NCBI GenBank assembly: GCA_905250025.1
Contig: CAJNOJ010000373.1
Coordinates: forward strand, 1-64,000
DNA length: 64,000 bases
Source of the DNA: Adineta ricciae
Lineage: Eukaryota > Rotifera > Eurotatoria > Adinetida > Adinetidae
Reading direction: 5' to 3'
Shown here piece after piece: positions 33,308 to 45,224 of the stretch; the first letter of the stretch is position 1, and the number at the start of each line of letters is the position of its first letter. The position numbers were made by a program, and so were the translations under genes. The notes beneath the pieces were generated by a model. The model worked only from the letters and a program-made list of their open reading frames with translations. It searched no databases and was not told the origin of the DNA.

Positions 33308-34078
33308 TTACCAATGCTCGGTTATTTGGAGTAGCTATGCTAGTTGTAACAGCTTGACTTCTTTCCTTCAAAAATGGAAAAAAACCTGTCAATTTTTATC
33401 ACCGAATATACTAAGTTATATTTCGGTTGCTTCCACGAGTCAGTCAACGCTACAGAAAGCATAATATACTTTTTATTTTTGCCGATCATTTACGATAATA
33501 GAGATTTTCAGTTTGCAATATGAGTCATCTCATCGTGATATTGATATGAGCATTATGTCTTCAAAAGTTTTCAAAATATTGCGTGTAGATGTCGGTAGTT
33601 TAAAAGTAACGATTTTCATGATGACAGTATTTTATAGAGTATAGATTTTGATCTAAATGTCTCTTAGAAATGATCAAATACCAAACGTTAATGCTCTTTT
33701 TTATGAAGAGAAACTATCGGAGTGACATACAAACAATTCTGTAAAATCATGAATCGATACGAAGGAATGCACACTAACCTAAGCGTGTTTGTCTTTTTCA
33801 GTCGATCGTTTGTCATAAAAATCTTTAATAAAGTAGACTTTTAAAGCAAACAAACTTTTTCGGTAGCTTTTCTTTCTTATTCTTCTGAATTCTCTATTGA
33901 AAAAAGACGTTTTTTTTCTTTTTTGTTCTTCCTTTCTTCAAGTCTGCGTAAATTTACTCGTTCACTTCGATTGTATTTCTACAACATGCCCATCTGATTT
34001 CGGCGATGTTCGTCTACTCGAGAGTTTTGCTCAGCTAGCTTGTAAACCGACATTCGATTATAATTGTGATTTCACACG
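33308..34078. other. Intergenic stretch before acyltransferase
   Basis: This is the counterpart of 23543-24436, lacking a 56-base piece near 33283. It has a T-rich run upstream of the ATG. I see no gene. Confidence 0.4.
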
Positions 34079-36231
34079 ATGCTTGTCTATCGAAAAGAAA
34101 TCGATGGACTACGAGCAATCGCTGTTTTACCAGTCATTCTCTACCATGCTGGATATGTCAATATCGTTCCAGGAGGTTATGTCGGCGTTGATATATTTTT
34201 TGTTATTAGTGGTTATTTGATCACATCGCTTATCGATATGGAAATTCGTCAAGGAACCTTTTCACTCATTCGTTTCTATGAAAGACGTTGCCGTCGAATC
34301 CTTCCAGCGTTGTATGTTATCTCACTCGTTACTTGTTACTTTGCCTATCAACGGATGTCGCCAGGTCAATTGGAAGATTTCGGTTATTCTCTCATTTCTA
34401 TCATAACCTTTTCTTCGAATGTGTTTTTCTGGTGGAAGGATGATCGATACTTCTCACAATTGAATGAATTGAATCCGGTGGTTCATACATGGAGTTTAGC
34501 TGTGGAAGAACAATTCTATCTCGTTTTCCCCTTGTTATGCTTGCTGTTTGCTAGATGGCGACGAAATTTACTGATTTTCTTGGGATTTGTTGGATTATTC
34601 AGCTTCTTTCTTGCACAATGGGGAGGTAACATTCAGATGATCTCGAAAAGGACGTTTTACATGTTTTTCCAACATTCGTGGGCATCGTTTTATATGCCAA
34701 TCGGACGTATATGGGAATTATTACTTGGCTCTTTCGTGGCCTTCTATTCAAGAGCAAATGATTCAATCGTGTATGTATCAATTTTTCTTCCATTGATTTT
34801 AAAAGAATTGGATTTGAAAACCTGAGATCTTTAGTTTTCCCTGTTTTGCTTACAACAGATTCTATCCAGTTCGGACAAAAGGGTTTATTGATAACAAATA
34901 TCTTTTCTAGGTCGGGCAAATCAATCGGTATGCGAGCACAAGTTGCTTCTGTGATTGGACTATCTTTGATTCTTATATCGATTATGACACTAGACAGTCG
35001 TTCGATCCCTCCATTCCCAAATTGCTACACGATGGTACCTACTTTTGGAGCATCTCTGATTATTATCTATGGAAAACATGATACTTTAATTGGACGTTTA
35101 CTATCCTTAGAACCAGTTCGTTGGATAGGTTTAATATCGTACAGTGCCTACCTTTGGCACCAACCCTTGTTAGTTTGTCTACGTCTCGGCCCAATTTCCC
35201 TGATGACTATCTCGCATATGAAATCGGTGATCGTTATCATACTTCTACTTTCTGCAATTACGTATTATTCCATCGAGCAGCCTTTCCGCAATCGGACTTT
35301 ATTTTCTCGGAGAGTTATATTTGGCTGCTCAGCTGCGGGAGCAGTTGTTTTATATTTCGTCGCAGTATTTCTCATTCATACCGCCAATTATCGGACCGCA
35401 TTCATCGAAAAAGTAACAGATAATCGATCAGTGATTATCGACAGCATCATGCGCAACGGATCTTTGACTCTAAAAGAAGTCGACACATATCTGGCCGATA
35501 TCGAACCCATGGAACTGTCGAACTATGTGACGCGTCGTTTCGACACTCATCTCAAAGCTTATCCAACGTTTTCTAAACAATCAGCGAACACAAAACGAAG
35601 ACTTCTACTTATTGGTGATAGTTTCGCGCAAGACTTTATGAACATGATTGCCGAAACAAACAGCCTACAAAAGTACGAAATACGCTGTTATTACATTCGA
35701 TTTCAGTGCCAGATCTACATGGGTGACGAAGATCGACTGCAATGGATTGCGTCATTTCACCGATCACTTTGCATCAACGATCACAAAATCCAATCGGCTA
35801 TTCCAATGATACGTGAAGCGGATGTTATCATTCTCGCTGGTTTTTGGCTTCGATGGAGTGCTATACGATTGCCGAGAACCATCGAATTGTTAAATCTAAC
35901 GAAGAGTCAGAAACTTCTTGTTCTAGGGTTGAAAAACTTTGGCGTCATCGATTTGAAAAAATACATGAACATGTCGTACGAATTTCGCATTCAGCAATTT
36001 CAACAACCCGAAGAAAATGCCACGGAAGTGAATACAATCATGAAACAAAGCTTTAGTCCATCAGTGTATATCGATACCATGGGCATGGTCTGTGTTTTCA
36101 AGAATAACACCTGCCCTATCTTCACTCCACATGGCAAACTCATCACCTATGATGGCTGGCATACGATGAAACACGGTGCGCGTTATGTTGGTGATATTAT
36201 ATTTAGTCACTATCCACTAAATCAGCTCTAA
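34079..36231 (+). CDS. Acyltransferase-3 / SGNH O-acyltransferase, complete (copy 2)
   Basis: Exons 34079-34770 and 34911-36231 join in phase 2 across a 140-base intron to give 670 residues. Residues 1-350 are a multi-pass acyltransferase-3 domain with RKEIDGLRAIAVLP, VGVDIFFVISGYLI and LWHQPLLV. Residues about 430-670 are an SGNH domain: block I GDSFAQDF and a C-terminal DGWHTMKHGARYVG carrying the catalytic Asp and His. This architecture is that of bacterial OafA/OatA-type enzymes, which move acetyl groups across a membrane onto sugars or peptidoglycan. The membrane half takes the acyl group and the SGNH half transfers it. A bacterial origin followed by gain of an intron is my inference. 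It lies head to head with the receptor and Cys-rich genes. Confidence 0.85.
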
Positions 36232-36313
36232 AACAAAACAAAGCGGTTCGATCGAAGAGCATTCGTTTTATTGCGTATAACTAAAACTACAAGGTAATTC
36301 GAGAACACTAAAG

Positions 36314-37204
36314 TCAAGAATTTGTACCAGTTCTTGGCTGAACTTGGTTGTTGGTCCCTATAAAAAAGCTTGAAACGAGCTTTTTAAATTTATTTGTCAT
36401 GGAAATGCTCATGAGAGCAATAAATATTAAACATGTAGCTGTAACCAATCCGACAATTGCATACGTCCATATAAATAAATATCCATTGCCAATTCCGTAG
36501 AATATAAAGGCAATAGTTGGAAAGCGTAGGCTGATTAAAATGAGTACACAGACGATAATTCGTTTAATAGCAGTAAAATCTCTCAAGTTTCGTTGTTTTT
36601 CCGTTGCACGAATGTTTGTTCTGGTTCGAATATATCTCGTTATCCAAATATAAATAACGATCATTGTTATTAATGGAATGGAATACAGAACGAGGATTAA
36701 ATAAAACGAACCAATCAGGTTATCATACGGAATGAGACAATAGCTTTCGCCCGGTAAGTGAATGTACCATTTGAGAAATAATGTCGGCAAAAGTAAAATA
36801 ATAGTTATGAACCATTGAATTAGGATTAAGACTCGATAAAACCTCCAAGATAACAAAAATCGAACTTTGTAGTAAATTATTCGACACAGACGATAAAACG
36901 ATTGAAGACAATAACTGTAATATATTGCGCATTCGAATATGTCATAGAATAAGCCAAATATATAACAAAAGTCGATGTTGCGTAGCAGAAAGGGCTTGAA
37001 GACGTTTGAACTAACCATAGCTAAGACGCAGGATGATGTTAAGAATCCCGCTAGACAAGTGTTCATGGTTAAGTATAAGGAAATATCTTTTTCTCGTTGT
37101 TCATTTCGAATTTTCAAAAATAAAATAAATAAGATTAAAAATAGAAATATGCTGATTAAGGTCAAGGACCAATTGATAATACCAAAGGCCGGAGCACTTG
37201 CCAT
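36314..37204 (-). CDS. 7TM receptor, orphan bdelloid type
   Basis: 296 residues from the ATG at 37204 (MASAPAFGI). The frame extends 14 codons further upstream but without an ATG. Seven hydrophobic segments are clear, with a YSYCLQSFYRLCRI helix end at TM3 in place of DRY. A basic third loop (RTRTNIRATEKQRNLRD) follows TM5, and TM6-TM7 follow with SLRFPTIAFIFY. The short C-tail follows the last helix. There is no intron. It lies only 80 bases from the acyltransferase stop codon, tail to tail. The ligand is unknown. Confidence 0.7.
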   Translation of the reverse strand: MASAPAFGIINWSLTLISIFLFLILFILFLKIRNEQREKDISLYLTMNTCLAGFLTSSCVLAMVSSNVFKPFLLRNIDFCYIFGLFYDIFECAIYYSYCLQSFYRLCRIIYYKVRFLLSWRFYRVLILIQWFITIILLLPTLFLKWYIHLPGESYCLIPYDNLIGSFYLILVLYSIPLITMIVIYIWITRYIRTRTNIRATEKQRNLRDFTAIKRIIVCVLILISLRFPTIAFIFYGIGNGYLFIWTYAIVGLVTATCLIFIALMSISMTNKFKKLVSSFFIGTNNQVQPRTGTNS

Positions 37205-39296
37205 AATTCTATGAAAAGGAATTTGTTTTCTAGAAAGAAAACACAATTCAGATGAAAAGTAGAATCACAATGTTCAATTTATGATTCTAGATAAAACTAG
37301 TTGTTGTACGCTTTAAAAATCGAAATGTTAAACTGTATAGGCTTTTTGAGAAGTATTGTAATTATTAAAATCTTAGAATCTAAGAAGCATACAACAACAT
37401 CTGACATGGAACAAGACTAACAGCGCACTCTTTATACTCAAAGTATCATCCGGTATACTTCTCGTACTTGCTATCCTCTCTGAAAGCTACGTGAAATATT
37501 ATTTCAAAATAACCTCATTGAAAACAAAGCTCCATATGACGTGGCTACCTCTTCCGCTAAACACATCAAACTACGACATTTTGTGATGTGTCGGAAGCTA
37601 ATGAAGGTAAAATGTTTCAAACTGATAAAATTATGAATATTAATTAATGGTTTGTGTCTTATATGTTTTTCTAATGATTAAAACCAGATGGCGGAAGAAA
37701 GAAATTTTATAACACTAAAGAAAGTTTGTCTTATTCATAAATAATAAATATATGCCCACGCTGTTTAATGATAATAACAGGTTTCTGTTCTAATTCCCGA
37801 GAAGTAATTTCATGAAACTGTATAAAGTCGTCATGGTAACAGTCTAGAGTAATCAATGGCGAATTTTGATGAAAAGTACTTTCATAGTGCCTACGTATTC
37901 CTATTTCTTTTACTAGTCACAATTAGAGTGAGTTTCCTCGTATTATCTACTGTAGAACTTCTATGATGAACTGAAACCTCTCAAGTCACTAAGTCCTAAT
38001 TTGCTCGAGGAGTAAATACACAATAGGATGGCAAAATCTATGCAAGACGGAAGCCATGTCATGCAAAGTTAATCAGATGTTGGCAATGAGCATTTCTGTG
38101 TATAATCAGTTATACGCCCTTAGTAGATGAAGGTTCTTAACATTCAGACTATTCAGAAACTTGCTCACAGTCAGTTCTTCAACGACATCGATCTCCACAG
38201 AATGCAAAGTCTTTTTTTTAAATCTCTCGTACATTAAGGGACTGACGTCAAAAGATTTTTGTTGCTTCTAGTTACTATCCATTAATTAAAATCTTAATAC
38301 GACTATATGATGTTTTTCTCTTGACATTAAGACGCGAATAGCTACGTATCTAAGTAGGACACAAACGTATTTGACCTCTTAAATGAGAACGTTCGGAGCA
38401 GATGTTCATCTTGAAAGTTGAGCTTTTAGAAGTCCTTTACCAAAAAGATTTAGCTTAAGAAAAACAGTTCGGCATATGTCAGTCACGACACAAATGACGA
38501 CCGAAATCTTTCTTCAGGTACTCGTGTACATTTAGCTCTTAATTACAATGTAAATAGAGATATATCCAGTTCTTTTACTCTTCTTCGTCGCTCACATTAC
38601 TTCCTGCTGAAATTGGAAACGGTACATTGGATCCTCCTCACTGTTATTTCTCCTGATTTCTGCTGTTGATTATAATGAGAACTACGTGATCTGTAATTTT
38701 ATGATCCATTCATACAGAATTAATACAAAGCAGGCAGATTTCTTGTCACGATTATGGCTCCGATGAAGTCACGCACAAAAAATTAAATTGCAAAGTGAAA
38801 TGATGATTGTGCAACAGATAAACTCTAGACATGAAATGACAAAACGCACTTACATTAACTAGAAGGAAACACAGAAGTGGTTAATGTCTAATTTGCCAAT
38901 AGTATTGACTGAAAAAATGAGGATAAGAAATAAAATACAATAAATTGAAGGTCACATCATTATGAGTTTGGAACTATGCCACTTCATTTTTAGTTGAATG
39001 TGAATGCAGACAGCAATCAAATATATACGCTCATCGCGAGAAACAAGAATATGATCAAAGGACATGTATTCATTGCTAAGTTTTATTTATTATTCATATG
39101 TTATAACAATTATTGTCGAGAAAAGCAGTTGGCTCATATGAAATCAAACTTAACGTCAACTGTGTTCTCATTCGATACCAAATTGAATGATGGAACCAAT
39201 AGAAGAATTCGTATGAGATTCTGTTCTTTTATGCCAAGCGTAGTGAAGGCGCACAAAGTTTCATAATTTTCATCATACTTTTTCTTTGTATTTTAG
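37205..39296. other. Gene-free stretch of 2.1 kb
   Basis: I see no supported gene. The region just before 39297 (TTTTTCTTTGTATTTTAG) looks like a 3' splice site leading into the bacterial-type pseudogene. A short frame at 38994-39266 could be an upstream exon of it, but has no recognisable motif. Confidence 0.4.
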
Positions 39297-42200
39297 TGTT
39301 GTCTTCAACATATGTTGAGGGATCAACTGAATCTGATTACGAAAGCATTGAAACAATTAGTAATGAATGTCCCATTTCATAGTTATATCGTGATCTTTAT
39401 TCTTACGATGTAGGTCCGGGACATCCAAGACCGTATTTATACAGTTATGATGATCCTGTGTATATCTTCGCGGGCAAGTTTTCAGCAAACGGATTTTTCA
39501 TCAAATTCAGTCAGTGGTCTGGTGAACCGAACGGTCCCGGATATCATAGTTTTAAAAATCCTAACAGTCTTCAAAGCAGATATTTCAATTTATACAATAC
39601 TATAAGTGAAAAGTTATCTGATTTTATCAGTGATCAGGAGCGAGTAGTGTTTGTGTCAAGTATAACTACAGATTTCAGAGTTTACAAAAGTAATGGAACT
39701 TATAGGAACCTTACAGGTTACAGCAACTATGGTGCTTTATATTTTGGATATGATAATGATCAGGAAGGCAGTCGTAGAGGACCGGGATCTAAAAACTTTA
39801 TTGTTTCGAGTACTTCTGAAATGACATTATATGGAATGGGTGCATTACGAAACAACTTTATTGATTCTGTTTGAGACACTCATCTATCCGATCAATGCAG
39901 GATATTGAAAAAGAAATCGTAAAATTCATCAAATATACCGGCATCTTCGGAAATACTACTGTCTATGATGACACTTCAAATTGCGCAGCCGAATGTTTTA
40001 CAGCAAATCCTGGAGCTGTTTCAGATTTCGTTGTCGTCGATTGGGCAAAGGCGTCGAACAGTAATATTTTCACAGGAAAAAATCAAAATGGCAGCGAAGT
40101 TGATGGTCTCTACATTCCTGTAAAGAAAGCCTATGAAATGTGATCTAAGGGAGGTGAATTCATGAAAGATGACAATGGAAATTTCACTCCTATTCCATCA
40201 GGAACACCGAAAGCAGGATTATATCGGGAAGACGAATCAGGACTAATTAAATCTGTAGTTTTGGAAGGAACAGGTGAAAATGCTAAAATTAAAATTTTAG
40301 TCAATAAGCTTAAAGAAGGAAATGCCATTGTATCCTATCGAGTGAATGATAAAGTTTACTGGACTTGGCATGTTTGGGTAACCGATGATCCAACTGTGAA
40401 TAGTAGTACTTACCATCTAGGTTTTGAAAAAGATAAAAATGGAAATCCTGTTATAGACTGGAAATGGATGGACAGAAATCCTGGGGCCACAAATGCAAAC
40501 TTCTTAGGTAACAATTGGCATAAGTCTCAATGGTTACAATATCAATGGGGAAGAAAAGACTCTTTTCCTGCTCTCATCCATAAAGACGGAACAATGTATG
40601 AGATTTCGGGAGAAATTGGTAACATTAGAAGCGTAGGAGCTGTTTATACAACAGGATCAACTTCTGCATTACTGGTAAAATACAGAGGAAACTTATAGCC
40701 ACAAGACAATACAGGATATATCACTTTCAGCAGAAATATTCATTATTCTGTACAGAATCCGATCCACTTGATCATTCCGCCACTTTATGCTAGAAAGTAC
40801 AATGAGATGGTCATTAATAGCGGCGAGGAAATTTTTGTTAAAAACAGTGATAAGTTATGGTATCATCAGAAACGGACAACATGGTTCTCTAAACAGAAAT
40901 ACAAAAATGGTTTCAACAGCACCGATCCTTCGCAGAATGTTGCATGGGATCTTTGGGGCGACACTCGTGGTGGCCAGATAAGTGATCTAAATAACCCTCA
41001 ATTAGTTGAAGAGAATAAGCGCTACGCAATGAAATCTCCTTATGACCCTTGTCCGTGTAAGTGGAGAGTACCATCATACTATGACAATGTTGGAAGCCCT
41101 AACAATGATAACACTTTTACTTCTAACGTTTCAACATCAAGCACGAGATTCCCCGGAATTAAGATATATCCCGGTTTAGGATATGATTTTACAGGCGTTG
41201 CTAGCCGTAATTTAGGATCAATTCCGATTAATGGGAACTATGAGTATTAACCAAATTATGTTACGATTACAAACGTCAATACTTCAAGATTAGTAACACC
41301 TAAACTTGTGTATCAAGATGGTTCATTTGATGGCGCATTGGGTTCTTCCAGATCGCGGACCTTGGTATGGGCCAAGACAACTTGGCTATGTTTCAGATCC
41401 AGGAAGTGTTAAAGAAACTGCCAATAACTTTGGGTACTATACTATTAACTCTATTTCACATGACGGAAACACACACGAAACAGTCGGGAGCAAATGTATT
41501 AAAGACCCAAATAACGCCTTTATACCAAATGCATTTGAAACTGAATTTATTAGCAGCCAAAATGAAGAATACACAATATCTACTCTTAATAACTGGGCAA
41601 AAGATCCAACTAGCTATGTGGAATATACTAACAGCTCAGTGACAACGGCGAAACCGACAGACAAAGACCGCGTTATTACAGTTCCCTTGCGTAAAGCTTA
41701 TGCAATGTATAAGTTGCATTTAAGCACAACAGAGGAATATCCTCAGGGAAGTGTCAAATCCAGTTCTGTAGTATGGACTACCAATACAGGTTTGATCCAA
41801 AACATAAAAATAATCGATGGAAGCAATGAAACGACTAAACTTCGAGTTACTTTAAACGAAAATCAATACGGTAACGCTGTGGTAGCTTTCCACTTAGGGA
41901 ACTCCAGCCAGTGAGCAAATGGAAAAATGCAGGATCCTATTATTTGGAGTTGGCATATTTGGGCTCCTGAAGCAATAGTTGGTTCATTAGATTACGAAAC
42001 TGAAACCTCGGCGAATAGAGGTATTATAAATGTTTCTAATACAGCTTTCATAAATCCCGTGAAAAGTATTGGCGTTCCATTGAAGACTATTCTCATGGAT
42101 CGAGATTTGGGAGCTCTGATGATGTTCCTGGAAGAAGCTTCTGCAGGTAGTGCATCATATATTTACAGCTTCATTCCTCAAATCAGTAAAAGTGGAGGGC

Positions 42201-42679
42201 TGTATTTTCAATGGGGAAGAAAAGACCCTCTTCCTGTCTTCATCAATGCTGGAGGACATTATGATTTCGGAACTGCAGTAGGAAGCCAGGGAAGTATTTA
42301 TAAGAATATTAACAGATATACAATTCGTACTCAGAGCGGACCAATGAGTAATGGAATAATTCCTTATTCAGGAACAATTGACAGTACAAGTTATACTACA
42401 AATTATGCTAAAGAATTCTCGACCGATTATTCTTCGGCGTTCGTGTCTGCAGATGCTAAGAAGGACAAAATAAAGAAAGTATTGATGTATTCTGTGAACA
42501 ATCCGCTATATTTTTTATATCACAATCCTTCAAATGAAACAAATCAATTTAAAAAAGTTCGTGAGTGGATATTTGATGAAAACGGTCAGTTTACAAACAG
42601 ATGAGGATACGGTACAGAAAAATCATCTTTTGATCCATGTCCTGAAGGGTGGAGAGTTCCTGATACTTTCTATGCATCT
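39297..42679 (+). pseudogene. Bacteroidetes-type multi-domain surface protein, decayed
   Basis: About 1100 codons of related sequence are broken by stops and frameshifts. Stops in frame: TAG 39380, TGA 40141, TAG near 40696, TAA near 41248, TGA 41912, TGA 42602. Frame changes lie near 39870 and 41350. The remains show at least two repeats of a module: KKAYEM or RKAYAM, then a Gly-rich part, then YWTWHVWVTDD or IWSWHIWAPE, MDRNPGATN or LMDRDLGA, YQWGRKDSFP or FQWGRKDPLP, and DPCPCKWRVP or DPCPEGWRVP. These phrases are typical of large secreted or surface proteins of Bacteroidetes (FISUMP or fimbrillin-like). No such protein is expected in animals. Homology ends exactly at a copy of catcttgagggtg at 42675. 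It was probably acquired horizontally and then lost function. Confidence 0.75.
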
Positions 42680-42687
42680 TGAGGGTG

Positions 42688-43294
42688 AGAGTAATAGTGT
42701 TTCATATTCAACTGCATTTGTAGGTGGCAGAGCCATCTGGGGATAATTCGGACCAAAATGGCAAAGATTGAAAAGGTTTTGATAAAAAGCAGTTTTTTTA
42801 TCACAGTTAGAACAAAAAATGCTCTATCTATACTGTGAAAGGATATCGTCCATATCACCTATACAAAATAACATCAGTAAAACAACGCTACGAACCCTGT
42901 CTACTCACGAAAAATGCTTTAACATCCATGTACTTCCTGTACCAAATAAACTATAATTTGATCTTGATATTCATGCGCTTCGCAGTCATACTTTGCGTCG
43001 CGACATCTTTAAAAAATAAACGAATAGGAATTTATCGAATACTTTCATATTGAATCATCCATAATGATGCTCACTCTCATTTACAAAATCATGCAATGGA
43101 GAATAATGATTCAGTTTTCATCCTGAAAGTCACTATAGTGCATCACTTCTGAATACCAGACAATGCGAAAAAGTGACGTCGAGCACAGAACTCATCTGAG
43201 ACGTGAGGACCAATTTTATTTTTCTTCACCGTCTTCATCTACACCCTTGGGATAGCTTTATCTTTTTACTTCTTTTGAAAAAAAAAAAGATGAG
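42688..43294. other. Intergenic stretch
   Basis: Between the bacterial-type pseudogene and the F-box gene I see no gene. An A/T-rich tract at 43260-43290 may contain 3' processing signals of the minus-strand F-box gene. Confidence 0.4.
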
Positions 43295-45114
43295 CTATTG
43301 AACTGTACATTTTCTTCGCGTTTGACGATGAGATATCATTTCGGCATTAATCCACAAAATGAACTTTTTGGTTTGATCATTATAGTTGAATACTTTCGAT
43401 TCGAATTCATTCATTTCTAATCTTGAATGTTTACTGATCCATGTTGGATTTGGAGCATATTGATTTGGAGTTAAATGTAAAGTGAGTTTCTCTAGATGAA
43501 CAAATTCATTGATTAAATAGAGAATCATACTTCGTGATTGATAATTTACTGTTAAATCAGTTAATCGAGGAAAGAGAAAAATCAAATGATGGAACAGTTC
43601 TGTTCTCGTTTTTGACTCGTAATCAGCAAGAATAAGTTTACGAACCGAAGGAAAGCTTAAAGACCATGAGTTAAATATATCACAAACTTTTGAATCTCGA
43701 ATACAAAGGTAATAAAGATTAGGCATATTTTCCAATAATCGAATAAATGTATTTGCACTTTCGGCTATTGATCCAAAGCTAAAATATTTGACTCGATTCA
43801 AATTGACTTGTTCCTGAATTTGATTACAAACATATTCTGATAAATATCCAATCAATACAAGTCGATCCAAATTATTAAAGCGTGGTGATCGCCGAGTAGG
43901 TTCAGTTATAAATATTTGGTCATTATCTCCATATTCTGATAAATCTATTTGTAAATGATTAATATTTCGATAGAAAATATCCCAATTCATAATGTCACCA
44001 AGTGAATATGTATTTCGATTATCACACCTAGTCGAAGCAAAATATGGCACAGTTATAAGTAGTTGTTTATGATAATCATATTCGATAAACCATTGCTTTT
44101 TCTTTAACCACCATTTTGTTCGAAATGTTTTTAAAAGAGAATCTATTCGTTGTTCTGACGTTTTGGATGTCGGCAATTGAAAATTAAATGTTTTTAAATC
44201 AATAAGTGATGTTGTTATATATGATTCCCATACAATTCCATTTAATAAATCATTATCTGCTGTTAATGGTTGATTTAATATTAAAACTAAATGTTTTAAT
44301 CTAAACATATTCGAAAAAATATCTTGTAACATGACAAATTGTAGATGAAAGTCAACTAAATCAAAATTTGAAATATGATGTCAACTGAAAATAATAAATA
44401 TAACTTACCATTTAAATTGAGATTCAATTGAACTAATTGTCTCCATTGATAATATTGAAATTTGTTAATGAATTGTTGAATATTCATCGACGTGCATTTT
44501 ATACCGATTCCTAATGATTTTAATTGATGAATATTAAAACGAATACATTGATCCATATCATCAATCGAATTAAAATACATATGTAAAAAAGTTAAATTAG
44601 TTGGTATCTTTTTTACTAATTGAAGAAATTGTTTACTAGAACATACAGCAAGATGTGTCAACGATTTCAATGAATAATCGAATCGAACAAAGTTCTTGGA
44701 TGATCGAATACGATCGAATCGAACGGAACTAAGTTGATTGTAATTAACAATTGATGCAAATTTTGAGAGAAATTGTCGATCAACTTCGATTGTATCGTCA
44801 GTCCAAAATGAACGAAGACGAGTTAATATTTGTTGTTTATTGGCAAAAGTCAATAGAAATCGATTAACAACATTAAATTCATTTTCACTTAATTTTAATC
44901 CAACAATTTGATTTGATCGTAAAAACGAACAAATTAGATGAAATTCTTTTTTCGACATATCCAATTGAGATAAATCTAATATATAATGATTGTATCCAAT
45001 TAACACATTATTCAAATGCATATTAATTGAATAAAATGCTTTTAAAATATAACCTCCAGAAAGATACGAGAATATTTCATAAAATAATTCAATTGGTAAA
45101 TATTCGAACAACAT
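43295..45114 (-). CDS. F-box protein with LRR-like C-terminal half
   Basis: Exons 44409-45114 and 43295-44355 join in phase across a 53-base intron (donor GTAAGT, acceptor TTTAG) to give 588 residues. The ATG at 45114 directly precedes a canonical F-box (MLFEYLPIELFYEIFSYLSG), the helix pair that binds Skp1 in SCF ubiquitin ligases. The rest has regularly spaced Leu-rich strands (LTHLAVCSS, LTFLHMYF, LKHLVLILN, LDRLVLIGYL, LYYLCIRD, LTDLTVNYQ, LEKLTLHL), consistent with an irregular leucine-rich solenoid for substrate binding. The frame is open to 45162, but a TTTCTTTCTAG sequence there looks like intron. F-box families are expanded in bdelloids. The substrate is unknown. Confidence 0.75.
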
Positions 45115-45224
45115 TTTATCAACATAAAATCTAGAAAGAAAATTTTGTATAGGAGAATACATAAGAATATCTATTTGACATCATGAAAGGTTTTCGGACA
45201 GAAAAAGAATGATTACATTTGTTC

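Larger units (their letters stand above)
26357..35995. repeat. Large duplicated block, copy 2
   Basis: This is the collinear counterpart of 16544-26355. It begins at the 'n' at 26356 and its similarity to copy 1 ends where copy 1 is cut. Beyond 35995 the acyltransferase continues to its stop and then unique sequence follows. Confidence 0.9.

Noticed and set aside
38994..39266. 90-codon frame just before the bacterial-type pseudogene
   Set aside because: It is in a different frame with no recognisable motif. It could be a leader exon, but there is no convincing donor at its end.
39297..42679. Alternative genetic code (TGA = Trp) for the bacterial-type gene
   Set aside because: TAG and TAA stops and two frameshifts also occur, and neighbouring intact genes end at TGA. 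Simple decay explains it.
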